Source: Parabacteroides goldsteinii DSM 19448 = WAL 12034 (GTDB lineage: Bacteria > Bacteroidota > Bacteroidia > Bacteroidales > Tannerellaceae). Taken from it: DNA of 64,000 nucleotides. The position numbers and the translations under genes are program-made. The DNA lies in contig NZ_KQ033912.1 in assembly GCF_000969835.1 (NCBI RefSeq), positions 2,999,373 through 3,063,372 on the forward strand, in the 5' to 3' direction. The notes under the pieces are model-generated. The model ran no database searches. It saw only the letters and a list, made by a program, of their open reading frames with translations, and was not told the DNA's origin. This document shows, one piece after another, positions 45,170 through 55,082 of this stretch; positions within the stretch are counted from its first letter, which is position 1, and every line of letters begins with the position of its first letter.

Positions 45170-45177
45170 TACTTTTG
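45170..45177 (+). promoter_or_regulatory. -7 box of the YgjP-like gene (TACTTTTG)
   Basis: Exact TAnnTTTG, 9 bp before ATG 45187, giving a nearly leaderless transcript and making the longer upstream frame (from 45067) unlikely. It is divergent from the gpmI promoter. Confidence 0.5.
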
Positions 45178-45186
45178 CAGGTAGAT

Positions 45187-45885
45187 ATGGAAAAGAAGAT
45201 ATACGACAACGATCTGGGAACCATCCTTCTCCGTACTGCCCCGCGAGCTACCCGTTATACGCTGAAAATATCAAAGGGAATGATCACTGCCACTATGCCG
45301 GTCGGGGGTGATGAGGGGAGAATGTTGTCCTTTATTGAAGAGAACCGGCAAAAACTTCTGAACGCTCTGAAAAAGCATCCGGCACGTCCGTTGCTGAATG
45401 AAACTGCCAGATTGGAAACAACTACTTTCCTGCTACATATTTTCCGGACGGAACGTGCCAATTTTTATATGAAATTGGACAACAGTATCCTGCATATCGC
45501 CTGTCCGCTGGAAACCCGGTTTGAATCGGACGAGGTTCAGCTCATATTGAAAGGTTTTCTGGAGAAGGCATTGCGGCATGAGGCAAAACGTCTGTTGCCG
45601 GACCGTCTGAAGACGTTGGCAGACCGGTATAAATTGACTTTCACGAGCGTACGGATCATGAACAGCAAAACCCGCTGGGGAAGTTGCAGTACGCGTAAAA
45701 GTATCAATCTCTCTCTTTCGCTCATGTTGCTTCCCTGGCATCTTATCGATTACGTCCTGCTTCACGAACTTTGCCATACGGTGGAGATGAACCACAGCGA
45801 CCGTTTCTGGAAACTCCTGAATGAGATAACGGAAAACAGGGTGTTAATGCTCCGTCAGGAGTTGAAGAAATACTCCATATTGTAG
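45187..45885 (+). CDS. YgjP/SprT-like M48-family zinc metallopeptidase (DUF45)
   Basis: 232 residues from ATG 45187 ([11 protein letters not shown]). The C-terminal core holds [25 protein letters not shown] and the zinc-binding helix [18 protein letters not shown] (HExxH with a third His downstream). The N-terminal half is a beta-rich domain usual for YgjP. Predicted cytoplasmic metallopeptidase, often encoded beside restriction genes in other bacteria, but not here. Substrate unknown. Confidence 0.85.
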   Translation: MEKKIYDNDLGTILLRTAPRATRYTLKISKGMITATMPVGGDEGRMLSFIEENRQKLLNALKKHPARPLLNETARLETTTFLLHIFRTERANFYMKLDNSILHIACPLETRFESDEVQLILKGFLEKALRHEAKRLLPDRLKTLADRYKLTFTSVRIMNSKTRWGSCSTRKSINLSLSLMLLPWHLIDYVLLHELCHTVEMNHSDRFWKLLNEITENRVLMLRQELKKYSIL

Positions 45886-45938
45886 CATCTTCCTCCTTCA
45901 CGCTTTATGCGCCGGGAGGCACCGGTGTTGTATTGCGT

Positions 45939-48900
45939 TTACTGTGCCAGTGAGAACCGTAATGCAACACCGTAGTTGGAGTTGGATGTCGGATAAGATG
46001 CATTCGAGATCAGCGGCTCATTGATCTGCAAGTCATAGAAAGCACGCAGTGTCAGTGCACGGCTCAATCCGTAATCGGCTGAGAACTGGATCGTTTTGGC
46101 AATGTTACCGCTGGTTGCCTGTGTGAAGCTATCCTCGATCTTACGGATCAATGACTGCATCTTGTTGTATGAGAAGTCCAGACGCACGGTCAGGTCATTG
46201 CTGAAATCACGCGTTTTCTTCATCTTCAATATCTTGTTGAACTCGGCGAACTTATATCCCAGTCCTATGGTGTACTTATTAGATAGTGCTTCCACAATCT
46301 GGTAAGACGAGATATTCAGGTTCAGATTACGCGTTGTCGTGTAATCGGCACGGATCGTGATATTGTTCAACATGGTCGCATCCACTCCCAGCAACGGGCT
46401 GAAACTCTCCGTCAGGCTGACGGAAGAGATGGAGTAAGGTGAAGACGGGATAGGAGCTTCGGAAGCATTCTGTGTAAATCCGAGGTTGTCACCCAGTCCG
46501 GCATCCACCCAGGTCGAATAAGTTTCGTAGGCACCGACATTGTAAGTACAGCGATACTGATGGGTCAGCATGACCGACTTGAAATGTTTCTTTATGGCCG
46601 GAATGCGGATCAGTCCGTCGTAGGTGATACGCCAGTTCGGCAGCATGCTGCGGATAGCCGGGAACGGGGAGGATGAAATCTTATTAGGATCTTTCCCTGT
46701 ATAAGCGGCCAGGAAGGCCGGGATCAGTACATCGGCCGAGTTATGGCTGACTCCGCCGCCATGTTCTTTATTATATTCTTTACCTCCGTATTGAGATTGT
46801 CCCAGGAAACCGGAATTCGGATAGGTTGTTCCTGTATAGCGGCTTTCGAGGCGGTTCGCAATAGTCTCACGGTATTCGATAAACTTATTGAATGTTTCCG
46901 ATGCATAGTTATTACTTGCATTGCCGACGCCTTTGAAGAAACTACCCAATGCGACAGTCGTCATCGTAAAGTTTCCTCCGGCCAGTTCCGGCATACCGGG
47001 ATACATATATTGTATATCGGTGTTGCGGGTATCGACGCGGTTGGCATTCAGGTCGATCTTCAGTCCGGTGATAGGCTCCAGGTTCGCCCGGATATTCAGG
47101 TTTTTGGCACTGCTCATGACGGCCGGATTGACGTTGCTGGTGTTTTCAACCAGCCAGCCACGGTCTTTGGCGTCGTAGAGGAAGTCACGGTTTACGGCTC
47201 CGAAAGCAAAGCCAAGTCCCGGTGTCAGGCCGAAAGGCGAGCGGCCCTGTCCGAAGATATCACCGATCATTGGGGAGAATCCCGGAACCGACATACCGTC
47301 GGTCGTCGCATACTGGATATTGATACGGCGTATCATCATCAGGAAGCGGCTGCCATATTCTGCCGTTTTGTAGAGGAAGTCTTCCGTCGCTTTCGGACCC
47401 GGCTTGATAGTCAGTTTCAAATGAGCCGTATCCTGGTTCAGGATCATTACCTGTGCAAAGTTGATCGGCTTGTATTTGATGGCATAGACTTTGCCGTCGG
47501 CTCCGCGGGCGGTAATGCGTACCTTCTTGGTGAACATACCGTGTTGTACGACTGTTCCGCTGTCCATATTCAGTTGGATATCTCTTTCCAGTTTGATCTC
47601 TTTCTGTTCTTTCTTTTTGGTCGTGGTACGGGTGGCCGAGAACTTCTGGTTCACTTTCTTCAGGAACTTGTTCTTGTTGTAAAGCGATTGCAAGTTCAGG
47701 CTACCCTGCCAGTCGATCTGGCGCTGGTTGGTAATCGTGTTACCGAGCTCATATTCGGTGTTGGTAATGGCTCCACGGTCCCAGTTATACTGCGCGTTGT
47801 AAGTGACGGAACTGTTTACCCAATCCAATACCGGGATATACTGTAACGGCATATTCCAGGTCACGTTGAATGTCTGGTCGTATTTCAAAGGCGTACCCAG
47901 GTCGGCGATACTTTGTTTTACGGAATCTTTCCAGATCTGATACTTATCAGGGGCGAGTTCTTTGTTCACCTGTACATACGGCTCTTCGATCCGGGCATTT
48001 GTTCCAGAGGTAAAGGTCATGTTCAGGCTGTTCGTGAAGTCCCAGCGCAGGCTGAAAGCACGGTCCCAGTAGAACTCGGAGCTGAAGGTCACTTCAGGTT
48101 TGTAGCCGGTGTTTTCGAGGTCGCGCAGCTGCATTTCGTTATAGTTACGCATCATGGCTGTCTGGAAACTGATGTTCGACGGCAGGTAGTTCAGGCTGAA
48201 CTGCTTGATGTAACGGGTGTAACCGTTGTTCTTCTTCAGCTTCTGGAATGGGCGGAACGGTTTCGCATACGGTGTGTAGTTGTAGGCGAAGTTACCGCGG
48301 TAATCCTTGGTCGTTTCATATTCCGTTTCCGGATTCTGCGTTTTCGTCTGGCTGAATGAATAGCCGATCGAGAAGTTTGCCGGGTCGTAAGGCATCGGGG
48401 TCTTGCTACGGATATCCGCTCTTACGTTATTGAATGAGATACTCTTGATGACGGTCTGGTCGACAGCCATACTCTTGATAGAGTCTTTTTCGGCTTTCGT
48501 GTCGACAGCGTCCAGGGCGTCACTCAGTTTAATATCCTGATCGAGCGGGTTATATTTTGCTTTTGTCTGATCCTTGGAGTAGGCATAATACATCGGGATG
48601 CTGACCTTCGCTTTTTCCGGGAAGAATTTACCCCATTCGATGGTAGTAGCCACGTTGTATTGTGTGAAGTCGTCGATGCGGCGTTCTGCCAGTGACTGGT
48701 CGAGGGCACCGAAACCAGCTGTTTCGATACGTCCGCCCACATTGACCGTACCCAAGTCGGAGACAGCCACGTTCAGGTTGGCGTTGGCCGCCCAACCGCC
48801 TTCTTCGTTAAACTCGCTCAGACGGAGTTCGTTTATCCAGACTTCACCGCTTTTAACTACATTTTGTCGGTTACGGACACCGATCATGATCGTTTTTACT

Positions 48901-51900
48901 TCCGAGAGGCTCGGGTTACCTACGATGCTGATCGTGTTGCCATTCTCGTCCATTTCTGAATAGACGGTATTGAATGTAATACCTTTGTCTCCTGCCCGTT
49001 TCTTCTTGTTGCGGCTTAGTTTAAGGTTGGTCAATACTTCAAGACGGAAGTCAAGCATGTTTTCCGCCGGCCAGATTTCTACGGCCTCATAAGATCCTTT
49101 TACCGGGGTAACTTTCAGCGGAACTTCATATTCGTAGTAATTATTTTTATAGTCGGAACCTAAGCGAATGAATACAGACAAATCTCCGTTGGCAAGGGAT
49201 GTGTAATTATCCGCATCTTCAGGCAATGCTTCTGCGTGGGTAAACAGTTGTAACCGTTTGTATTGACGCAGATCGTAATAAGTATTCTTGTAAACGGCAC
49301 GTGCGTCCTTGGCAGCCAGGTCACTGACCTTCATGGATAATGCCTGTTCGTTCTGACGAGTCAGTTGAGGCTGGCTAGGGTCAGCAACACGGCTTACTCC
49401 CGGAGGTGTCATGTAAGGAATAGGAGTCCGTCGGCTGTTTTCTTCTATATTTACAGAAGATACTTCGAGTGTACCATTGAATAATGGCGGAACTTTCGGG
49501 TCGGACAGATCCTGCTCGTATGAACGCCATTCACCGCGTACCAGTTCGAATGTTCCGAAACGCAGTACGGTCGGTTTAGAGAATTGCGTCATATACATAC
49601 GCATAAAGCGAATGCTCTTGAAGTCGCTGATAGCTCCGACAGTACGGTTGTATTGCTTAACAGGGATTTTGAACAGGTACCATTTGGCCGGATTGTTTCT
49701 GTTGTTATTTTCGTTATCCCCATTTGGTAATTTGGGATAGGTCGTTTTCATATCCACAATGAAGTTCTTCCCTACTTTCAGGTCTTCCGGACGAATAGAT
49801 ACTTTATATTCGAAATACTTTTCGTTCTTGTTCATGGTGTTATCCTGATTCAGGTCTTCCACATCCGGATTTTTGGAGGCGGATGTGTCGTAACGTTCTC
49901 CTGAAGTTCCGCTTTCGGCGGAGTTGCCTTCAGTACCATTGTAACGTTTGTAACGGTTTAAGATACTGACAGTGTCTCTGTCTAATTCCGTACCACGGAA
50001 ATAACGGTATTTGTCAGTACCCGGATTCCGCAGAGGAGAGTATTCATCTTGTAACATTGCATCTATTAACTCCGGCGATAACTTTGTCATAAGTTTTTCA
50101 ATAAACTCCTTGTATGCCGGATAATCCCGTTCTTCCTCTGCCGACAAACCGTTGAGTCCGACGTCCTGTCTTGCACGTGCGCCTGACGTATTGTCGAAGG
50201 CATAGACTGTGCTCTGCTGCTTCGGAACAAGTCCCCAGACAGTGGAATCTACCCTGCTTCTGTCACCATCGATAGGTAATCCGTTTTCATAGAATTTCTT
50301 TCCGTCTTTCAGGACGTCTTCCGATATTTCGCCCAGGTTGAAATACAGGTCACCGCCTTTAGCCGTAATACCTTCTTGTTCTTCATAGAGATAAGGGTCG
50401 AGCATCCAGAATTCGATGTATTCGATATTGGCTGTTTCGAAGTCGCTTTGGTCGATCTTACGCATGATACCGCCCCAGCGATTTTCCGGCTTTTGTAATG
50501 TTCCGTCAGGATTGACAAAGTCGGCATCCAGGTTGTACGGACCACGTTCATTCGGGTAATAAGCCAGGTTGAGCGCCTGGATCGTACTTGTTTCATTGTA
50601 ACCCTGGTCTCTGTCCGGGAACAATTCGTCTACATAAATGGCGCGGACGTAATGGTTGGATAATTGTTCTTTATCATTACGGATATGCGTCGGAGCCTGA
50701 CTGGAATTTTTACGGTTGAATAACCCGTCCACATAATACCATGCCAGCAGTGCACGGTTTTTACCATATTCTATATCGTTTGTTTTGCTTGCTTCTGGGA
50801 AAAGGGCATTAGCGCTATTATCCCAAGGCACGCTGGCGAGTTTCCACGGATACGGGTTCAGCAGGTCGAAGCCGCTTTGTGTCGATTCGAAATCGTCCAG
50901 ATAAGAGTAGCCTCCGCTATATTTGTTCTCATAATGGCCGGCTATCAGATGGGCAAATTCTCCGGTGAATGCTATCTGGCTGGGTTTTGTCAGGTTTAGC
51001 AACGGTAGTTTGTCAAATGTGTTTGTCAGCCATTGGCTTTCCGCCTTGTAGGCGATGTTGAATCCCCACAAGGTGTTTTTGATGGATTCGTCGCCAAATA
51101 CCGTTTTGGTCGTCAACGGCATTTCAGACATATGCATAATGGTGGCCCCCAGCGAGAAGTCGGGATTGAACTGGTAGTTGAGGTCCAGTCCCATCATTGT
51201 TTTTCGCTGCATATTGTAGGCCGTCTGGTTTTCCAGCGAAACGCTGACAGGAGTTCCGGCAGCAATGATACTTTCATTCAGGATAGTAACGGTTCCCGAC
51301 GTATAATCGACCGTATAGTCCACATTTTCCGTCAGTGTGGCACCTGCTGCCGTTACACGTACCGAACCGCGTGCCACGTTGCTGGCTCCCAATTGTATTT
51401 CGGATGCGGAAGATGCCTTATATTCTCCCCGCATGATGAATTTGTTTTTTTCAGCGATCTGACGGGCGGCTGTCTGGGTCGTATCGTATAATTCCTGGAA
51501 TACATATTTATCGGCAATTGCCGGGCTGACAACTTTTTCCAGTTTTTCTTTCAGGCTGGAACCGAAAGGCTCGATGGTCGGGAAAATCACCCTACCGGTG
51601 GACGCCTGTACAGTGTATCCTTCCACAAAGTCGAAATATCCGTCCGGATGCGATTCGTTCTGGGCGTTCAGGCGGTCTGCTCCCATCAGGCGTATCCAGA
51701 TTTGTCTGGACAACGTGTCGGTGCGTGCTTCCGGCAGATAGTTTATATAAGTACCGGTCGTATCGCTTTGGTACATGACATCCAGGCGGAACTTTTCTTT
51801 CTGGACAGAGTAAGCACCCAGGGAATAGATATTCTTCATCATCAAATCCCAATATTTCATGGGGGGAGACATATTCGTGCCTCTCAGTAACTTTACATAC

Positions 51901-53438
51901 AGACAGTTGCTGGGATTCGTCGGATTGCTGTCGGAAAACTCGCCGACTCTTCCTGTCCGTTTTCCACTGGCATCGGAATATTCATATTCAAAGGCCACGG
52001 CCAGCATCTGTCCTTCCTGTAAACTCATATTCAAGGACAGATATCCCAGTTGTTTGTCGTAGATATATTCGGAGTTCGGATCCAGCAAGCGGGCATTCTC
52101 TATGGCTTCGTATTCGGAACCTCCGGTGAATCCGGTTAATACGCTTTCTACATCGCTGATTTGACGGGCGCCGGAATAGGTGGTGGTCATTTGGTTGTAT
52201 AGGTCATTCGCATTATTGGCAGGATATGATCCGTCCTTAATCGGGAATGCACCGGGATTTGCCATATAGGCTGCGTCGTTTTCACCGATGTCGGTAAAAG
52301 CGACGATGTTACGAGCCTGGTCGTAGTTACCTCTTGTGTTGGTCACCCAAACTTCCAGTCGGGTAATATTCAGAGTTGCTTTTATCTGAGGCAATTGGCT
52401 GACAGCGTCGTTGTATCTGTTGCGGAAGTAGTGCGCCAGGAAGAAGTGACGGTTCGCATCATACTCGTCGATCTTCAGTTCAAAATCCTTGGTCTGTACG
52501 CCACCTTTGGAGTTTACCGTTTTTGATTCCGAGTTCTGCTGTGCGAACAACGCGTTCACCCTCAGTTTTCCGAACTGAAGGTCTGCTTTCATACCGAACA
52601 GGGCAGCTCCGCCGTTGATCAGCGAGTTGCTTGTCGTCATCGACACGTTACCGGCTTCCAGTGATTTGATGATCTCATCCTCTTCGCCCGTATAAGCCAG
52701 TTTCAGCTTTTTGGAATCGAAGTCGAAAGAGGTTTCCGTATTGTAGTTCATGTCGAAATTCACTTTCGAACCGACGGAGGCCTGTACATTCAACTGCACA
52801 CTTTCGTCGAAGTTGAAAATGGTATTGCTGCGGGCGCGTTCGGGGAGTGAAGGGTCTTTCGTGCTGTTCCGCTTCAAGCCTAATGTGACTTCGGCCGACC
52901 CTTGTGTCTTTACACGTACACCTCCGGGACCGAATATACGTTCTGCCGCACCGATACCGAACTGCATATCTGCCAGGTTAAACTTCTTGTCTGCTTCCTT
53001 CTGAAACTCTTCTTCGTTTTTCTGGCGGTAGTAAGAACGGAGCGATTCCTGCATGCTGTATTTCTGATATTCTTCCGGACTCAGGTCGATCGGAGTGATC
53101 AGGTCTTTCTCCCCTAAACGGGAGCGGACAACATATCGTCCGGTCCTGATATCGTATTCAACGAAGGTTTTCACGTTTTCCGGATCGCGTAAATCTACCG
53201 GGGATTTTTTCAAGAGGTCTTTATAGGTTTCATCACCCTCCGGCACGGTTTTGGATACCGGATAGCGGGTTGCCGGGACAGTATCCTTCCCGTCGGGCAT
53301 GTCATCTTGTCCTTCAAGCAACTGGATATCCGGCAAGGACGCCGTATAAGTCAGGTAATTGGCATTCAGCGAGAGCATGCCGATCCCGAATAGCAGTATT
53401 GTAACCCAGATAAGATATTTAAGAGTCTTCTTTTTCAT
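45939..53438 (-). CDS. sprA: SprA/Sov, outer-membrane translocon of the type IX secretion system
   Basis: 2499 residues, in the normal range for SprA. N-terminal signal anchor-like segment (TLKYLIWVTILLFGIGMLSLNANYL). A long series of beta segments of the giant 36-strand barrel follows, with recurring blocks such as FGIGAAERIFGPGGVRVKTQGSAEV and GGAALFGMKADLQFGKLRVNALFAQQNSESKTV. It ends in VALRFSLAQ with an aromatic/hydrophobic last strand. SprA is the channel through which T9SS cargo with C-terminal sorting domains leave the cell; the protein at 5347 has such a domain. ruvA lies upstream on the same strand. Confidence 0.95.
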   Translation of the reverse strand: MKKKTLKYLIWVTILLFGIGMLSLNANYLTYTASLPDIQLLEGQDDMPDGKDTVPATRYPVSKTVPEGDETYKDLLKKSPVDLRDPENVKTFVEYDIRTGRYVVRSRLGEKDLITPIDLSPEEYQKYSMQESLRSYYRQKNEEEFQKEADKKFNLADMQFGIGAAERIFGPGGVRVKTQGSAEVTLGLKRNSTKDPSLPERARSNTIFNFDESVQLNVQASVGSKVNFDMNYNTETSFDFDSKKLKLAYTGEEDEIIKSLEAGNVSMTTSNSLINGGAALFGMKADLQFGKLRVNALFAQQNSESKTVNSKGGVQTKDFELKIDEYDANRHFFLAHYFRNRYNDAVSQLPQIKATLNITRLEVWVTNTRGNYDQARNIVAFTDIGENDAAYMANPGAFPIKDGSYPANNANDLYNQMTTTYSGARQISDVESVLTGFTGGSEYEAIENARLLDPNSEYIYDKQLGYLSLNMSLQEGQMLAVAFEYEYSDASGKRTGRVGEFSDSNPTNPSNCLYVKLLRGTNMSPPMKYWDLMMKNIYSLGAYSVQKEKFRLDVMYQSDTTGTYINYLPEARTDTLSRQIWIRLMGADRLNAQNESHPDGYFDFVEGYTVQASTGRVIFPTIEPFGSSLKEKLEKVVSPAIADKYVFQELYDTTQTAARQIAEKNKFIMRGEYKASSASEIQLGASNVARGSVRVTAAGATLTENVDYTVDYTSGTVTILNESIIAAGTPVSVSLENQTAYNMQRKTMMGLDLNYQFNPDFSLGATIMHMSEMPLTTKTVFGDESIKNTLWGFNIAYKAESQWLTNTFDKLPLLNLTKPSQIAFTGEFAHLIAGHYENKYSGGYSYLDDFESTQSGFDLLNPYPWKLASVPWDNSANALFPEASKTNDIEYGKNRALLAWYYVDGLFNRKNSSQAPTHIRNDKEQLSNHYVRAIYVDELFPDRDQGYNETSTIQALNLAYYPNERGPYNLDADFVNPDGTLQKPENRWGGIMRKIDQSDFETANIEYIEFWMLDPYLYEEQEGITAKGGDLYFNLGEISEDVLKDGKKFYENGLPIDGDRSRVDSTVWGLVPKQQSTVYAFDNTSGARARQDVGLNGLSAEEERDYPAYKEFIEKLMTKLSPELIDAMLQDEYSPLRNPGTDKYRYFRGTELDRDTVSILNRYKRYNGTEGNSAESGTSGERYDTSASKNPDVEDLNQDNTMNKNEKYFEYKVSIRPEDLKVGKNFIVDMKTTYPKLPNGDNENNNRNNPAKWYLFKIPVKQYNRTVGAISDFKSIRFMRMYMTQFSKPTVLRFGTFELVRGEWRSYEQDLSDPKVPPLFNGTLEVSSVNIEENSRRTPIPYMTPPGVSRVADPSQPQLTRQNEQALSMKVSDLAAKDARAVYKNTYYDLRQYKRLQLFTHAEALPEDADNYTSLANGDLSVFIRLGSDYKNNYYEYEVPLKVTPVKGSYEAVEIWPAENMLDFRLEVLTNLKLSRNKKKRAGDKGITFNTVYSEMDENGNTISIVGNPSLSEVKTIMIGVRNRQNVVKSGEVWINELRLSEFNEEGGWAANANLNVAVSDLGTVNVGGRIETAGFGALDQSLAERRIDDFTQYNVATTIEWGKFFPEKAKVSIPMYYAYSKDQTKAKYNPLDQDIKLSDALDAVDTKAEKDSIKSMAVDQTVIKSISFNNVRADIRSKTPMPYDPANFSIGYSFSQTKTQNPETEYETTKDYRGNFAYNYTPYAKPFRPFQKLKKNNGYTRYIKQFSLNYLPSNISFQTAMMRNYNEMQLRDLENTGYKPEVTFSSEFYWDRAFSLRWDFTNSLNMTFTSGTNARIEEPYVQVNKELAPDKYQIWKDSVKQSIADLGTPLKYDQTFNVTWNMPLQYIPVLDWVNSSVTYNAQYNWDRGAITNTEYELGNTITNQRQIDWQGSLNLQSLYNKNKFLKKVNQKFSATRTTTKKKEQKEIKLERDIQLNMDSGTVVQHGMFTKKVRITARGADGKVYAIKYKPINFAQVMILNQDTAHLKLTIKPGPKATEDFLYKTAEYGSRFLMMIRRINIQYATTDGMSVPGFSPMIGDIFGQGRSPFGLTPGLGFAFGAVNRDFLYDAKDRGWLVENTSNVNPAVMSSAKNLNIRANLEPITGLKIDLNANRVDTRNTDIQYMYPGMPELAGGNFTMTTVALGSFFKGVGNASNNYASETFNKFIEYRETIANRLESRYTGTTYPNSGFLGQSQYGGKEYNKEHGGGVSHNSADVLIPAFLAAYTGKDPNKISSSPFPAIRSMLPNWRITYDGLIRIPAIKKHFKSVMLTHQYRCTYNVGAYETYSTWVDAGLGDNLGFTQNASEAPIPSSPYSISSVSLTESFSPLLGVDATMLNNITIRADYTTTRNLNLNISSYQIVEALSNKYTIGLGYKFAEFNKILKMKKTRDFSNDLTVRLDFSYNKMQSLIRKIEDSFTQATSGNIAKTIQFSADYGLSRALTLRAFYDLQINEPLISNASYPTSNSNYGVALRFSLAQ

Positions 53439-53444
53439 TTTAAA

Positions 53445-53495
53445 CTGTCAACTGTCACTTGTAAGGGCGGTTCGCGAACAGCCCCTACCTGTCAA
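53445..53495. repeat. CTGTCAA word repeat split by a GTTCGCGAAC palindrome element
   Basis: CTGTCAA, CTGTCAC, TTG (7 nt register) is followed by a dyad element (about 53462-53487: AGGGC, GTTCGCGAAC, GCCCCT) and then CTGTCAA again. The words match those in the murE-mraY gap 28 kb away. The dyad seems to have been inserted in the word array, between sprA and ruvA. Confidence 0.5.
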
Positions 53496-53498
53496 CTA

Positions 53499-54089
53499 TT
53501 AAAGCATTCTGAGTGCACTTTTTATCACTTGTTCCACAGCCAGCATCGGCGAGGTTTTCAGTATTGAACTGACTGCCTTTTGTGAAGCAGCCTTTTGGAA
53601 TCCCAACATAACCAGGGCGGCCACCGCTTCTTCGGCCACCGCACCGTTTCCTGCCGTGGCAGCCGTTCCCGTCCCAACCATCGAATCGCCGGCTTTCACC
53701 TTGTTTTTCAGGTCGACCAGGATGCGCTGGGCTGTTTTCTGTCCGATGCCTTTTACCGAGGTCAGCGCCGTTTCGTTTTTGTTGGCGATAACCTGGATCA
53801 GTTCGGAAGGAGGAAGAGATGACAGGATCATACGTGCCGTATTAGGACCGACACCGGATACCGATGTCAGTAATAAAAACAACTCGCGTTCAACCTTTTG
53901 GGCGAAACCGAACAGCAGGTGGGCATCTTCACGTATTACTTCATATACGTAAATTTTCCCGGTTGGTTTACCGCTGAATGCGCTGTATGTGGTCAGAGAT
54001 ATGTTAAGTTCGTAGCCAATCCCTGCACATTCGATGATCATCTGTGTGGGAGTCAGTTCTACGATATCCCCCTTAATATATTCTATCAT
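53499..54089 (-). CDS. ruvA: Holliday junction DNA helicase subunit RuvA
   Basis: 196 residues. Domain I starts MIEYIKGDIVELTPTQMIIECAGIGYELNIS. Domain II has two helix-hairpin-helix motifs (LLTSVSGVGPNTARMILS and LTSVKGIGQKTAQRILVDLK). Domain III (EEAVAALVMLGFQKAASQKAV) contacts RuvB. Tetramers hold four-way junctions for RuvB branch migration. ruvB and ruvC are not nearby. First gene before sprA on this strand. Confidence 0.97.
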   Translation of the reverse strand: MIEYIKGDIVELTPTQMIIECAGIGYELNISLTTYSAFSGKPTGKIYVYEVIREDAHLLFGFAQKVERELFLLLTSVSGVGPNTARMILSSLPPSELIQVIANKNETALTSVKGIGQKTAQRILVDLKNKVKAGDSMVGTGTAATAGNGAVAEEAVAALVMLGFQKAASQKAVSSILKTSPMLAVEQVIKSALRML

Positions 54090-54126
54090 TTTGCGTCTCT
54101 TCTAGTTATTCGTACCTATTATAACG

Positions 54127-54134
54127 CAAAATTA
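54127..54134 (-). promoter_or_regulatory. -7 box of ruvA-sprA (TAATTTTG)
   Basis: Exact TAnnTTTG on the minus strand, 38 bp before ruvA, with TTTA 21 bp upstream as a fair -33 element. Confidence 0.55.
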
Positions 54135-54182
54135 AGCAAAAGCGTATATCAGACCTAAAGAAATATTCAAATAGGTGAATAA

Positions 54183-55070
54183 TTATTCTCTTCCCGGATG
54201 TTCGGCAGTGAAGGTTTCGAAGCAGCCGCGATCTTGCAGGGTGACATAGCAGCGGCGGTTGTCAGGACCTCCGAATGTGATGTTGGAGGGCTTTTTGCCT
54301 TTCAGTTGTATTTCGCGGATCAGCTTGCCCTTCGGATTTATAACGGCTACCGTTCCTTTGTCGTAGCGGCAGAGATACAGGTTGCCTTTCACATCGCAAC
54401 GAATTCCGTCCATGCCGAAGCCTTCGAAGGTGTTGAAAAGCCGTTTGTTTTTGAGTGTCCCGTCCGGCTTGATATCATAGACCCATACTTTGAGTTGTGC
54501 AGACTCGTTAACATAAAGTTTTTTACCGTCCGGGCTGACATCGATGCCGTTGGTCGTCCCCATATCGCTTTCCAGCAGGGTCACTTTACCGTCGGGAGTG
54601 ATCAGCCAGAGTTGCCCTTTCTGGTTCGGCCAGTCCGGATCGCTGGCATAGAGATTGCCGCCCGGGGCGAGGGCGATGTCGTTGGGCTGGTTCATCCGGG
54701 ACTCATGTGCATACGTGCTGATCGCTTTGGTCTGCATGTCGACTTTCAGGATGTTATGACCGGTGTAATCGGCAACCAGCATGTCTCCAGCCTTGTTGAA
54801 GCGGATGCCGTTGCCTGTCGAACCTTCGGGGAGCGTCACGAAGCATTCGTGCGAGCCGTCCGGACGTACAATGCCTATCGTTCCTTCTTTTCCGTAGTTA
54901 ACGGCATACAGATTGCCGGCTTTGTCGGTGGCCGGGCCTTCTATTCCGTTGGTGAAAGTACCTTCCGGCAGTAAATCGGCTGTTTCCCGCTGTGCGGAGG
55001 TCTGTGCGCCGGCTGCCAGTCCTACGAACAGGCAACTCATGATTGTAAGGAACATTGTACGTGTTTTCAT
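54183..55070 (-). CDS. Exported SMP-30/gluconolactonase-like beta-propeller
   Basis: 295 residues with a signal peptide (about 1-22, ending AAGAQ). Six-bladed propeller repeats: GIEGPATDKAGNLYAVNYG, GNGIRFNKAGDMLVADY, QPNDIALAPGGNLYASDPDW, TNGIDVSPDGKKLYVNES and GMDGIRCDVKGNLYLCRY. The acidic N/D residues at blade ends fit the metal site of SMP-30/LRE lactonases. Likely periplasmic; the substrate lactone is unknown. Last gene of the dxs-trkA-trkH run, 12 bp after trkH. Confidence 0.85.
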   Translation of the reverse strand: MKTRTMFLTIMSCLFVGLAAGAQTSAQRETADLLPEGTFTNGIEGPATDKAGNLYAVNYGKEGTIGIVRPDGSHECFVTLPEGSTGNGIRFNKAGDMLVADYTGHNILKVDMQTKAISTYAHESRMNQPNDIALAPGGNLYASDPDWPNQKGQLWLITPDGKVTLLESDMGTTNGIDVSPDGKKLYVNESAQLKVWVYDIKPDGTLKNKRLFNTFEGFGMDGIRCDVKGNLYLCRYDKGTVAVINPKGKLIREIQLKGKKPSNITFGGPDNRRCYVTLQDRGCFETFTAEHPGRE

Positions 55071-55082
55071 ATCAAATCTATT

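Noticed and set aside
45075..45224. N-terminal extension of GpmI
   Set aside because: It would include the -7 box at 45125-45132 and does not match the family start.
46743..47846. 367-codon open frame antisense to sprA
   Set aside because: It mirrors the strongly supported sprA frame, has low-complexity shadow composition and no family motif.
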